Positions 44,600 through 56,087 of a stretch of DNA of 64,000 nucleotides are shown in pieces (position 1 is the stretch's first letter; every line of letters starts with the position of its first letter). The DNA comes from Schistocephalus solidus (Eukaryota > Platyhelminthes > Cestoda > Diphyllobothriidea > Diphyllobothriidae): positions 186,001 through 250,000 of the forward strand of contig WEDG01000352.1 in NCBI GenBank assembly GCA_017591395.1, given 5' to 3'. Under the pieces are notes generated by a model. It worked only from the letters and a program-made list of their open reading frames with translations, did no database searches and was not told the origin of the DNA. Made by a program: the position numbers and the translations under genes.

Positions 44600-46700
44600 A
44601 GGTCATTGCCCTTGTTAATAGACTGGGCGCCTGTAAATCATAACTCAAGCAAATCGCGGCTCACAGGCTTATCACCTGTTCCGAAAATTTCGGCATCTTC
44701 AAACTTGAATTTGTGACTGGTTCTTGCCGAATGAGCCGCGACTTGAGAATTGACGCCATTTCGCCGCACTGCTGCCATGTGTTCACCAATTCGCGTCCGA
44801 AGCAGTCTTCCGGCTTCTCCAACGAAGTTGATTTGCCTACAACTGAACCATATCCCATTGACAACTCCAGATGTTTTTTTCCCATGGCAGTGGGTCCATT
44901 GGCCTCATTACCAGACGCCGAATGGTGGCCTCTGTTCTGTGTGCGACTCCAACTCCAAATCGCGCGAGAAGGTGGCTGACGACCTCCGATACGTTTTTAA
45001 CGTAAGGAAAAGCACGCCAATATTTAGGTACGGTGTGATTTTTTCGTTCGTCCACTGGTTAACGAAGTTGCGCGGGTAGCCATTTTCTCTGAACACCCGT
45101 TGAAGATGTTGTAATTCGGCAACCTTGTCTTCTGGATCACTGCAGTGTGTCTCAACACGCCGAGGTAGCGTCCTTACGCCACTGCATTTGTGGCTGATTG
45201 GGTGGTTGCTGTTAAAGTTCAGTACTTGCATCGTATTTGTCGCTCTCCTGAAAACTGCGGTCTGTAGGCCACCAAAATCTTTGCGACAGAGGTGGACGTA
45301 TAGGAAGGCCAGCTGGTTGTTTTCTTCCTCCTCCATCATAAATTGCATGTCCGGGAAGACGTTGTTGAAACGCTCTTTGAAAGTTAGCACCTGATCCCTT
45401 TCGATGGCGACGAAGGTGTTATTCACACACCGAGCCCAGAATTTCGGTTTGTGTTATTGGAAGGCCAGTGACTCCGACCGTTGTAGGACCGTCGCGGCTA
45501 TCAGTTTGGAGATTGATGAACCCATGGGTGTTGCCTTCACCTGCTCGTAGATTACTCCGTCAAACGTGAAGTACGTCCTCAGACAAAACTTTAGGAGCTG
45601 AAGGACTTGTGCGTGTCCAAGGCGATTCTTGGTTTCATTGCATTTGCTTCGTAGGAGTAGCTCAACGGTCTCGACTGCCAAGTCCTATGGAATAGAAGTA
45701 AAAAGGGACGTGACATCAAAAGATACCACGACGTTACTTGGCAGGAGGCTTACCCATTTAAGTTTCTCCAACAATTATACTGAGGAGCTGTCTGTGGTGT
45801 CCGAATCAGCGGCAGAAATTTGAGGCGTCGAAACAGCCACTTTGTCAGGCCATACCTAGGAGAACCTTTGAGTGATACGACGGATTGGAGAGGAGCAAAA
45901 TCCTCGTGTACCTTGGGAAGGCCATAGAACCGGGTGAAGGTCATGTCTTGGATTCTCGCCATTAATCGGTCGGTCAGCATTATTGCACCCTAGTTATCTA
46001 CTGACAACAGTGTCAAATTAGTTTTGCGTGTCACCGTTTTTACGGGGATTGTTTCGAATGGGACAAACAACTGGCGATCCTCCAGTAAGTCTTTGGCTTT
46101 TTGAAGGTTGTCTGTTCTGTCCAATATGACGGCGGAACTCCCCTTGTCCGCGGGCACGATGGCGATGTTTCTGTCGGCCTTGAGTTCCCTTAATGCATCA
46201 AGTTTGACATTAGGGTGTATTTTGCACGGTTTATGAGCCATAAGGAGGGAAGTCATATGGTCTCGGATAAGGTTCTTCGTCTCCTTAGTCACTTCTGCCT
46301 GATTGATGACCGATTCCACTGTCACAATCACGTTAGCAGGTTTGGCATCAGCTGTGTTGAATCAAGCTTTGTGCCGTAGCACCTGTACTTGATCTTTCTT
46401 CCCTATGTCGTTTCAGGATGACGTTGGATTAGGAAACTTGCGGAATTTGTTCGCTAGTGATGCGTCGCATGTCGCTTTCTTTTCTCGGGCTAGTTCAGTA
46501 ACCCTCTGCTGAAGCAGTTTCATACCGTTCTGGCCCAGGAACGCAGCGCATCTGGCCTTCTCTTGGTAAATCCTCTGACGGTATTTGAAAAGCCTCACGT
46601 GGCAATTTTGAAGGGGCACACTGGTCATTCATCTTTCGTGTTGAAATACTGTTTGCCTTGCCAGCTCCGTGTGAACCGGTAGTTTGTATGAAACACATTT
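44600..46700 (-). pseudogene. Penelope-like RT/GIY-YIG protein, active site lost
   Basis: From the N-terminus: RLFKYRQRIYQEKARCAAFL (46560-46600), ALRELKADRNIAIVPADKGS and SAVILDRTDN (46100-46200), FTRFYGLPKVHEDFAPLQSV and VSLKGSPRYGLTKWLFRRLK (45810-45925), RTYFTFDGVIYEQVKATPMG (about 45525-45585). The catalytic box lies at 45418-45429, where YVDD has become CVNN, so both Asp are Asn. Then TFVAIERDQV, FRRATNTMQVLNFNSNHP, SGVRTLPRRVETHCSDPEDK, FRENGYPRNFVNQW, and the nuclease region NFVGEAGRLLRTRIGEHMAA (about 44770-44830), KFKFEDAEIFGTGDK. A frameshift separates the linker from the nuclease near 44900-45000. RT activity is excluded by the mutations. Confidence 0.9.
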
Positions 46701-46898
46701 CGGCAACACGCTATTGTCGAGAGACCTGTGCAGAAATCGAATCTGCGCACAAGAAGGGGCCTCTCGAAGGGCAAATGTTTCCCATCGTTGGGCCAATCGG
46801 ATCGCGTCGTGCCCAAATAAGTTGTCGATGCAAGTGAAAATGCGAGTCCCAGGAAGTAATTGAGAAGAAGTAAATCCGATCGCTGGGAAAAGAGCCTA

Positions 46899-46947
46899 AT
46901 TCGCCTGACTTTTCGGATTCCAACTTGAACCCATAATCAGAGAGTGT
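46899..46947 (-). ncRNA. Hammerhead-like motif, left arm of palindrome, core mutated
   Basis: Minus strand CTGATTA (46934-46940) replaces CTGATGA, changing an invariant G. Stem II GGGTT...AATCC and GAAA (46911-46914) are kept, followed by AGTC. Predicted inactive. Confidence 0.6.
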
Positions 46948-47066
46948 ATCAGAGACGAGTAAATCGTACACAGGGAGTAGAAGTATTTATAGGATGCCGT
47001 CGCTATGCTACTGCACGCCTCCTATAAATAGTGCAACTCTCTGTGTACCATTTACCCGTATCTAAT

Positions 47067-47113
47067 ACTGTTTCTGATCATGGGTTCGAATTGGAATCCG
47101 AAACGTCAGGTGA
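47067..47113 (+). ncRNA. Hammerhead-like motif, right arm of palindrome, core mutated
   Basis: Plus strand CTGATCA (47074-47080) replaces CTGATGA. Stem II GGGTT...AATCC (5 bp), GAAA (47100-47103) and the minimal ACGT stem III with cleavage triplet GTC are all intact. Only the invariant G of the core is altered, so it is predicted inactive. It best shows the ancestral layout. Confidence 0.65.
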
Positions 47114-47184
47114 ACCAAGCTCTTGCCCCAGCGATCGATTCTGATTCTTCTCAATAAATTCCATGGACTCGCATTTTCGCTTAT

Positions 47185-47650
47185 ATCGGTACCGTCAACT
47201 GTCAGATTGACCCTGTCTATTGCAGGTGCGTTGAAATCTCCAGCAATAAGAACCTCCGGATGGCTTGCTACTTCCTTGTCCAAATTAAGGAGTGAATCAT
47301 CAGCTGTAGTTTGAATGCTTGGGTGGTTTGTATATCGTCAGTTATCTTTGGTTTTGAGAAGACACATTTTACTATTTAGCCAAAGGGATTCACATTCAAA
47401 ATAGAGGGCGTGCGCTAGTTCAACTGCCGAGATTCCTCTCCTTACATATACGTTTACTCCACCATCCTGTATATTTTGACGGTCTGTGCGTAAGAGGTAG
47501 TATCCTTCTTCGGAAACCTTGGTATGCCTTATATCCGCTTTTAGCCATGTTTCCGTTATGACAAACGATATAGGGGATTTCATGCTGATACTAATGCCCT
47601 CAATTCGTAAATTTTCGAAAGGAGACTTTGAGTTGTAGTGTACAAAATCA
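47185..47650 (-). pseudogene. LINE G, 5' part: AP endonuclease
   Basis: The minus strand reads SFVITETWLKADIRHTKVSE and GYYLLRTDR, then GGVNVYVRRGISAVELAHAL (47420-47460), CESLWLNSKMCLLKT, and HPEVLIAGDFNAPAIDR with the GDFN box at 47230-47241. These are the N-terminal and central motifs of LINE AP endonucleases. The domain breaks off just where the PLE begins and resumes at 44150. Confidence 0.85.
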
Positions 47651-48384
47651 CAATGTAGACTGGGTAAATCCGTTATATAGGCGTCTGCCCATTTTGTAAG
47701 AATGCATGTTATAACTTATCAGTGCTGACCGAAACGAACTGGTGTCCATCATGCCCAGGCCACGTTGATGACAGCTCATGTGAAGCATCCGCTTTCCCTA
47801 TAATGAAAAGCTTTGCGTACGGTATCGCATTATCCATCCCGAAAGATGGCAGTTGATTATGCTCGAAATAGATTGAAATAATGGTTGACCATTTCTTTTG
47901 CAAGATGAGATGTAGACTTGGTAGTCCATTAAATAAAGAGATTTTTCGGCAAAAAAGTCTTTTTGGTGACTTGGTACCCTAATTTGTTGATTAAAATTTA
48001 GTTTCAGTAAGAATTATGTATATTCTGATCGACTATGCTATAAGCGTCAGTACTAACATCTTTTCCTAAAGTAACTGGCGGGCCCCTTTTGGGGACTTTG
48101 CCAATTCATCTTGCAGTGGCTCCTGTATTACCAGCTCTGGATTCCGTTTGATCGTCAACCGATAAGAAGGAGCTTTGCTCTTATTTGTAACTCAATTTTG
48201 CCTAACCATCTTGGCCTTCTTTGACTTCTTCGATTTCGGTTCTTCAAATTTGAAGACCTTTTTAATATCGTCATTTGGCGCAGCACTTGGCTGGGTATCC
48301 CAAGCATTACTGATTCTGCCTGCGCTGGACAACAGTGGGACGGTACATGAGCTGTTTTGATCTCCTTTTCGAAGGCAATAAATT
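47651..48384. other. No recognisable feature
   Basis: This is the upstream flank of LINE G on one side and of LINE D on the other. It may hold LINE 5' untranslated sequence; no motif found. Confidence 0.4.
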
Positions 48385-49907
48385 TCTACCGATTTACTGA
48401 GCTCTGTAGCCGCCTTCGATCGTGTTGACCATGCCCTACTTCTCCTGAAACTCTCCTCTTTCGGTATATGTGGTAAGCTTCTGAGCTTGATATCTTCTTA
48501 CCTGAGCTCTCGTACACAACATGTTAAGATCTCAAATGCTATCTCAAACTCGGCACGTGTGAGGAGTGGAGTTATTCAGGGAAGTGTGCTAGGCCCGCTT
48601 TTATTTTGTCTTTTTGTCAATGATGTGCCAGGTTTATTTCGAAATGGTAGGCCCTTTATGTATGCCGACGATTTAAAATTTGCCTATCGATACAGCCGGC
48701 AGATCGCGGCACCGTGCTTGTTCTATTAAAAAATGATCTCAAGGCCTTTGCCGATTGGTGCTGCACATGGCGCCTTTCCATTTCTTGGCACAAATGTTCC
48801 GTTATGGTTGTCGGTGACAACCATCAGCCTCATCGAAGCATAGATGGCCACGATATAAATGTACCTGGCGTTGTTAAGGACCTGGGCATATCATATTCCA
48901 ACGGTCTCAATCTTTCAGAGCATTGCGCCCTGATTGTCTCCAAAGCACGCAGAACTGCCGGGTTTATCCTCCGAAATTTTAAAACTATTGATAGTAGACT
49001 CCGCCTTTATAAAATGTACGTTAGACCTGGCCTGGAATACTGCTCGTTTCTATTAAGCCTTCTGCGCCTTAGCGAACAAAAGAAAATAGAATCGGTCTAG
49101 CACTTCTTCACGAAAAGAATTTTATCGTTGGAGCACCGTAACCTGTCGTATCAAGAACGCTGTGGGCTTGTAAACATTGATCCCTTATGGTTTCGCCGAG
49201 TGCAGAAGGGACTTTTTTTGCTGTTTAAGCTTTTGAATAGCCGTAAATTTAATCCCCTTACCACTGTGAGGCAGCTTGACCATCCTCGGCACAGCAGTCA
49301 TCGCAATGTCTTTTTATTTCTTCCATTAGCTCGCACAGTCAAGTATCGACGGTTCTTGTCGGTAAACGCCATGGCCATGTGGAATAAACTTCCCCATAAT
49401 ATAAAAATCCAGCGGAGTTATTCTTTGTTTAAGATAACTTTTACTAGTTTTTTGCATTCAGAACAGTTTCCAAGAATTCTGGGCACCGACACGGTAGAAT
49501 CTGTTTTCCTGTTCGACGGAGTGCGCGGCATCTGAACTCGATCCCAGGTGTTACTTTGAGGGATACGGCACTGTCTCTGCAGCCTGCACCCATTGACTTC
49601 TTCGGCAGACAGTGAGCAACCGTACACGGATGCTTTCTTGCCTGTGGCAGAATCCCGGTTCCCAGCAAAGACAGAGAGACTGCATACAGATTGCAATTGT
49701 GTTAGCCCTTCCCTGACCTGAATTGCTATCATCCTTACAGGCGGCAGTTTTTCTCCTGAATAACATAAAGATAGGAAAAACATTTTAAATGATATATATT
49801 CAGGAGTTTTTTTCCACTGCCAGCCTCTACCCCCTGAATATTTCATCTGACAATGCCTGTAAACCGGCATTAAATACAACTATTATTATTATTATTATTA
49901 TTATATA
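48385..49907 (+). pseudogene. LINE D, RT to 3' end; least decayed LINE here
   Basis: The RT reads LLSSVAAFDRVDHALLLLKL (about 48390-48450), ISSYLSSRTQHVKI, RSGVIQGSVLGPLLFCLFVN, YADDLKFAY with the catalytic YADD at 48661-48672. After one frameshift near 48710 come ADWCCTWRLSISWHKCSVMV, VKDLGISYSNGLNLSEHC and VRPGLEYCS. One TAG (49098-49100) interrupts, then a 135-codon tail NLSYQERCGLVNIDPLWFRR ... MAMWNKLPHNIKIQRSYSLF to 49535. A 3' untranslated region ends in an ATT array at 49884-49907, the simple-repeat tail of the element. The 5' part with the endonuclease is missing. Confidence 0.85.
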
Positions 49908-50159
49908 TTAAAGCTCTACGTTAGGTATGCTTGAGGAAGCTATAGTCGCATGAATAATTTCTTTTTTGGAATTTTCGTTCTGAATGGTGGTCTTTTACAG
50001 ACTGAACAATCAACAGAATTTTTAGATTATTGATTTCTTTTTTCACGTTATTTGTGGAATTGGAAGAGCCGACGCGGAAGAAATCGAAGATGGATAAGAT
50101 AATTCCACAAAACTGAGGGCCAACTCTCAGAAAAGTTATTTTTCTCGATATAATTTCAA

Positions 50160-50840
50160 ATGGTATCCGATGTCAGTAATATAGAAGCCACTGCGAGACA
50201 AACTGACAAAGTCCGCCATAGGGTCTTGCTATTCACCATGAGAAGGGAGGTTAATACTTGCGCATATAGCGTGGTCTACCAGAATATAATTCCCCCTGAC
50301 GTCGAAACTCCATCAACAAATCAGAGCACCAAATTACCAAACAGTCATCTTGGCTACAAACAAAATATCGTCATAAAAGGGGTTTCTGAGTCAACTTCTC
50401 CGATTGCAAAGAAAAGGGTAGAACATGACCTAGATCTGTTCCGAACATATTCCAACGCCGTCCTTCAATAGGAAGAATACGCTGCCATGCACAAAGCTTT
50501 CCATCAATGGAAAGCGGATGCCTTCCACGAACTGTCATCCTCAAGGCCTCTTAAAATCATTCTTTAAAATGAAGTGCAAGCTTTACACCTTATAAAAGGA
50601 AGAACGGCTTTCCGTAACTCATACATAGATGTCTTTAAGCCGGATTATGAACAGGCGGAAAGACACAACATGAGGGAGCTAACGACCGTAGAGGGGGAAA
50701 TGGCTCCAGATACGCGGCAGGAAAACCACAGTAATAAAGAGGCCTTTCCTGTGGCAGACACCTTATCAGAACTGGCCATTACCGAGAAAATGGACGATAA
50801 AGGTCAGGTGCTGAAATGTACAGAGACTGTTAAATAAAAT
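50160..50840 (+). pseudogene. LINE E ORF1 fragment
   Basis: An open stretch includes KQNIVIKGVSESTSPIAKKR followed by VEHDLDLFRTY; a second piece (50574-50837) reads NEVQALHLIKGRTAFRNSYI then DVFKPDYEQAERHNMREL. The arrangement (NVVIRGVPES..., then an RPLKV / L..RR.LR... / FFQPDYTPAER block) fits ORF1 of CR1-like elements. It sits directly upstream of the ORF2 remains. Stops near 50470 and 50565 break it. Confidence 0.6.
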
Positions 50841-50939
50841 GAGTGAGCTCCGGACGTTTGCTGATGAACAAACACCCAATATAATTACCCTGTCATAAAA
50901 ATTGATCGTAGAAGATCTTAGTGAACATGAAGTTTACCC

Positions 50940-53520
50940 CTTGGTTATCATCTCTGTACAATAGGCAAGAGAAGCCGCGGAAAAGGAATCACTGTTTTTG
51001 TTAACTCTAATATAATTGCTATTTATGAGCCACATGCATGACAGCAGAATTTGAAGTTTAACCTTTAATTCTTACAAGTAATAACGCACGGTTACTGGCA
51101 TTCACAGTTGCATACCATCCCCGAACCAGAATGTCAATCTTGATGTGCTTCTCCTAACAAAGCCGACAAGATATTGCTTAAAAAGATGCCCTTATTGTTG
51201 GAGACTTCAACGGTCCTGAAATGGACTGGCAAACTTGGACTGTTTCGGGTCATCATTTGCTTGGGATGGCAGCCAAAAATACTCTTTCGGAACATACCGT
51301 TCGGTACACGCATTAGGGAAGGACAAAGTTCGAATTATCTAGACCTTGTGCTTACCCGAGACAAGGTAGTGTGCTTTATTTACAAGAACTCCCACCAATG
51401 GGTTCTAGCAACAATACTGTACTGCTCTTGGAGTATTCCATGTTCGCACAGCCTTAATCACTTAGGAAACTGGAAACAAACATCTGGAAGTGAGATTTCG
51501 CCAGCATGCGCACGCGAATATCAGCAAAACCATGGACAACAACATTAGGGGAACTGTGGACGAATGCTACAGAACGTTCAGCTCGTTGGTTGAAAGAACT
51601 ATTAATCTTAAATGTTCCCTAAAACGAAAGAGAACAAACAATCGTCCGTTGGGGATAAACCGAAAACTTCAGATTTCCTTTAAAAGAAGGAATAAAATAA
51701 GGAAGCGGTTTTGACTAACGGAGAGTGATAAACACTTGCAGGAATACAAACGAAAATGGGGTGTTGGTAAGCGAGTCCGAAGGAACTATGAGCTAACCGT
51801 ACTACAGAACTCATTATAGCATCCCAAGATCCTATACGGTTAAATACGCAATAACCAACGAAATCATGACCCAATTCCAGCCCTGCGGTCCCAAAATGGG
51901 GGTAATAGAGACGGATGTCCAAACAAAAGCCTCATTAATCTCTAGCTTCATTCAGTCGATCTTCACTCATGAAACAAATCCTACGCAGTGCCTCTACCCA
52001 GGGTTACTTCAAACCTTAGGAAACGTTTGCATTAGAAAATAATCTTCACTTCTCATACATATTGATATGGACAGAATTACTCTACCTGAAGCCTTCCAAG
52101 TCCCCCGGTCCAGATATAATTTCCCAGCATGCCTTTCGAGAATTGGCCGATGTATTGCGTGAGCCGGCGTCGATCATATTCAAAAATTCAATGGAAGAAG
52201 GCGACTAATCGCAGGAATAAAAAAACTGGCCTATCTACCCGATCCATAAAGGATGGAGTCGGAAAGTACCGTTCCATTACTTTAACCTGCATTATGCACA
52301 AGGTTATGGAACAATTTAAAAAGAGACATTTAATGCAGTATCTGGAGAAAAAGTACATAGTGTGTGCTGCCTATTATGGTTTTCGCCCTGCTCACTTATG
52401 TCTTTCGAGTGGTCTTTATTCACAAGAAAAATGGACAAATCCATTGGACAAAGCCATCCAGTTGATATCCTACGTCATTGGTGACTGTTGCATAAGATTT
52501 GGCAACGTGGTATCCAGGTTAACGCTTTTAAGTGAATCAAAAGTTTTTTATCATGCAAACTGCAAAAAGGTATTGTTGACACCACATAATCTGAGGGGAT
52601 ACCAGTAGAAAGTGTTGTTCAGCAGAGCGCAGTCTTAGGTCCTCTGCTGTTCCTAGTTTATATAAACAACTGCACTGATAGTCTTGACTGTGATGCCATC
52701 ACGTTTGCAGATGATACAAAAATCTGGAAAACCATTAGCTCTGTTGATGACGTGCAGAATCTAGAAAAAAATATTTCAAAAATTGGCTTCTGACGTTTGA
52801 TATCCCCAAATGTGCAGTCTTACACTTGGCATCTGGAAGAAGACGTTTCCCCAAACATCAGTACTGCCTGCTTGGAATTCAACTAAAGAAGTGGGTACGC
52901 ACTAGGATGCAGGTATCTGGACAGCTTCCAAATAATACCCTCCGAAAAATCTAAACGAGCCGTCCAAAAGACGACGAGCATCATGCACTGGATCAGGCGT
53001 GCTTTCATAGTCTTTCCTCTCGAACCGTTTTCACTGATCTTCAGTACGTTCGTGTGATCGCATTTGAAATATTGAATGCCAACATGGATGCCCTAGATAA
53101 AGAAAGTAAATAATCCCATCGAGTGGGTTCAAAGACGGGCGAAAAAAATTGTGAACGGTCTTAGGACCCCGTCATATCCAGAATGACTGATCAAGCGTCT
53201 GAAAATAAAGAAGCTTCTCAGTGCATCGCAAAAAAGCCAGACTTAGCGGGTGGAATTTAAGCATCCTGCAAGCTAAAAACTCCGTCGGCGAAAATCGCAA
53301 ATGATCAAGAAGTCGCATTAAGGAGAGAAAAAAGGCATGAACTATGTCCCAACAAACCGCCTGAATCCAAAAATCTACGGAAAGCATAATGATCGTAATC
53401 TAGTTCCTAAAAATAAAAAAGCATGGTGACCTTGACTGGATCACAGTTAATGCATAGTTATTAAAGGCATGCCTGCATCTACACCTGACATGGAGGTATT
53501 CCAGAGCTGACTTGAATCTC
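50940..53520 (+). pseudogene. LINE E ORF2: endonuclease and RT
   Basis: Endonuclease block DALIVGDFNGPEMDWQTWTV with GDFN at 51200-51211, then NTLSEHTVRYT and SSNYLDLVLTRDK (51320-51365). Linker INRKLQISFKRRNKIRKRF (51655-51712) and LISSFIQSIFTHETN (about 51935-51980). RT: KPSKSPGPDIISQHAFRELA (52090-52145), KYRSITLTCIMHKVMEQF, YGFRPAHLCL (about 52375), SAVLGPLLFLVYIN (52630-52670), FADDTKIW with FADD at 52704-52715, CAVLHLASGRRRFPKHQYCL, and a worn thumb with RRAKKIVNGL-like sequence (53135-53165). Many stops and shifts. The probable 3' end is before 53520. Confidence 0.8.
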
Positions 53521-53586
53521 TCTTAAAGGAATAGGAGAGGGCCACGGTTCTAAAAGCCTACAGAATGGATCGAATAAGAGCTTCAA

Positions 53587-53910
53587 ATGATAAATCCAGC
53601 CAACCAAGACGTTGAGGCTTATCCTGCAGAATGGCATAGAAGTCCAGCTATTTTGAGCAGAAAACCTATGTACCGAAGCTCTCACACATCGTTTTTTCAG
53701 CCTGATTTTTCACTTTCAGAGAGAGAGAGAGATAGAGAGAGAGAGAAATGGAGAGAGCTCAAAGTAGAACTCCTCATGAGAGCCAGACTGGACAGGAGCA
53801 ATCTCAAAATCCGGAATGGAGAAATTTTGCAAATCCCGAGGTCATTCCTCTGGAGAAAACCCATGACAATGGGTATGGAGGGCAGCCAAATCACAATAAA
53901 ATACCACTGA
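53587..53910 (+). pseudogene. LINE F ORF1 C-terminus
   Basis: A 107-codon frame contains HTSFFQPDFSLSERERDRER, WRELKVELLMRARLDRSNLK and IRNGEILQIPRSFLWRKP. This corresponds to the ORF1 end also seen for LINE E ('FQPDY...AER...REL'). A GA-rich microsatellite (53718-53747) has expanded inside the coding sequence and adds Glu/Arg codons. ORF2 of LINE F begins about 120 bp downstream. Confidence 0.6.
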
Positions 53911-55340
53911 GTGCAATAAATATCAGTAAACGTATCGACCTCTAGTTAGATTAAAAAGAAGAAGCCTCTTCTTTGACAGTGGACATCATGAGACACACGA
54001 TGATTCTAATAGTTCTAATCTAAATATTGTCCTTAAATATGTTCAGTTGAAGCTCCGATTTCTTTATACAAACGCACAGAGTTTGCTCCAGAAACAAGAT
54101 GAGCTGAAAGTATGAATATCCGATGTGCATCCGGATGTCCTTTCCTTTTAAGAAACTTGGTTGCAGGTTCAAATATTGGATAACGAAATTGCCATCGATG
54201 GATATCAAATCTTCCGTTGAGACAGACTGCATAAAAAGGTGGGAGAAAAGCATTCTACGTCAACAGAGAAATCATGTCATCTGAACAAAGAATTGCTTGC
54301 CCTTGTGACTGCGAAGCAGTTTGTTTAAAACTAAAGGCCCATGATGAAAAAATCTGAATTTCTTGACTTTATACAGACCACCATATTCAACTCCAGAAAT
54401 GGACGAGATGATGTTTCAAATAAGTTAAGATGCAGCTCAGACTCAAGACAAATTATTTGCCATAGCTTTTGATGCACCCTAGATTGACTGGAACACATTA
54501 TTCAAAAAAATGTTCGTGGTATTCCTCTAGCTTCAAAACTAGTAAAGCTCACGATGCATGTCTTTTTCGTATAAAATGTTAGATTTTCAACGAGAATTAA
54601 AGAAGCTCAAACTGCGAATTGCCTAGACCTCTTTTTTGAAATGCACCCAATTGATGTGGATGAATGTAGGCCAATCAAACCGCTTGGTAAGAGCGACCAT
54701 GTCATGCTGCTGTGGGAATACTGTTTGCACACCAAGCAAATGGAAACTCCTGATGTTCAGTTAAATTACTGGTGCGCGATATTCTCTGCGACGAGGGATT
54801 ACTTAGCGGCACTAAATTGGTAAAAAATTCTTACCGGAAATATGGATGTCGACCGGACCACTCTCAGGGGCGTTATAAAAAACGCTTTGCACCACAACTG
54901 CCCTATTAAAAAAGTCCAAAAGGCAAACCAACCTGTTTGGTTAACACGAGATTTGAAAAGACAACTAAATCAAAAGAGTAAATACTGGAGAGGGGACGTA
55001 GCAACAGCTCAACCCATGCATTACGAAGAATGTCACTGGAAGTGAAACGTGATAAAGTCGATTTTCAGTAGATTACGGAAGGAGCATGAGGTGGAAATCA
55101 TAGAACAGGCCGTCGAAAAGCCAAAATTACTTTTTATCTATATCAATAGCAGGTTGAAGCATAAGGAGATTGTGGCAGTATTGATAGGTGAAAACAACGA
55201 AGACATTACTGAAAATCAAGATAAGGTAAAGCTTATTAGGTGGTTTTCCGCATCTGTTTTTACAGATGAAGCGGATTTTAAGCAGCCAGACTTTCATGCA
55301 GGTTGTAACAACGCAGTCATTTAGGACCTCGAATTTACAG

Positions 55341-55385
55341 AAATAAATAAATAAATTCTATATTTAAGGCCCAGCGGGCCCCATC
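55341..55385 (-). mobile_element. Minute LINE C 3' end nested in LINE F
   Basis: The complement GATGGGGCCCGCTGGGCCTT is followed by AAATATAGAATTTATTTATT, nearly identical to the LINE C terminus at 59368-59425 and 63185-63222. It falls exactly where the LINE F frame breaks (EFTEI ... KELL) and is flanked by continuing LINE F coding sequence. It looks like an extreme 5'-truncated insertion. Confidence 0.75.
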
Positions 55386-56087
55386 GAAGAAGGAACTTCT
55401 TTGACTTAACGACGCCAAGTCTCCGGGTCGTGATCAACTACCAGCAAAAGTACTAAAGGAGCTTTCTATCGAACTCTCTTGACTAATTTTTCGTATTTTC
55501 CAGTCGTCTTTTAATCGAGGGCATCCTACCCTCTGATTGAAAGGCAGCAAATATATATCCTATTCACAAGGGTGTATCCATAAGCAGCGCTAAATCTATC
55601 GACCAGTGAGCCTGACATGCATTTGTTGCAAAGTGAGGGAAATGATAATCAAAAAGGCCAACATGAAGTTTCTTGAAGAATAAACTTCATTGGTAGTGTC
55701 CAACACAGCTTTGGACGAAACCGCTGCTGTTTGACCGATATGCTTTATTCAATAGAGCAGTGGTCCAGGTCATTAGACGAAGACACCAGCGTTGATATAA
55801 TCTACATCGACTTCAAAAAAGGCTTTGATAGTGTTCCTCAGCGCAGGTACTCTACAAGGTCCGAGAATCCGGAATAAGAAGGAATTTATTCAATTGTATA
55901 GGAACATTCTTGGTAGGCCTATCGCATTCCGTGTGAATTGGCAATGCGAAATCAATTTCCATACCGGATTTGTGAGTGGTATACCTCAGGGCTGCGTTCT
56001 GGGACCATTGCTTTTCTAAATCTCTGTCAATGATTAAATGAATAGATTGGACGGCAAGGGAGTCCTGTTTGCGGACGACATCAAGAC

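Larger units (their letters stand above)
44165..47175 (-). mobile_element. Penelope-like element, near full length, nested in LINE G
   Basis: The unit comprises a palindromic upstream end with two hammerhead motifs (46836-47175), the coding part (about 46700-44600), and a downstream terminal-repeat region (about 44590-44165) with another hammerhead motif. It lies between LINE G endonuclease halves that are in the same orientation and consecutive in the protein, so it inserted into that LINE. Its C-terminal tail and terminal sequence match the truncated copy at 35345-35840. Boundaries are by homology; no clean target duplication was identified. Confidence 0.85.
46836..47175. repeat. Palindrome of two hammerhead-bearing PLE ends
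   Basis: The left arm (about 46836-47005) and right arm (about 47012-47175) are inverted copies of the PLE terminal sequence, running outward from CTATAAATA, GTGTACC, the hammerhead and CCCAGCGATCG to TTCTTCTCAAT...GACTCGCATTTTCG. The spacer around 47006-47016 is only about 10-15 bp. Inverted terminal-repeat segments are known for PLEs, so this may be the native upstream end rather than a rearrangement. Confidence 0.8.

Noticed and set aside
53718..53747. GA tract as a regulatory GAGA site
   Set aside because: It lies within the LINE F ORF1 remnant and is best explained as a microsatellite expansion.
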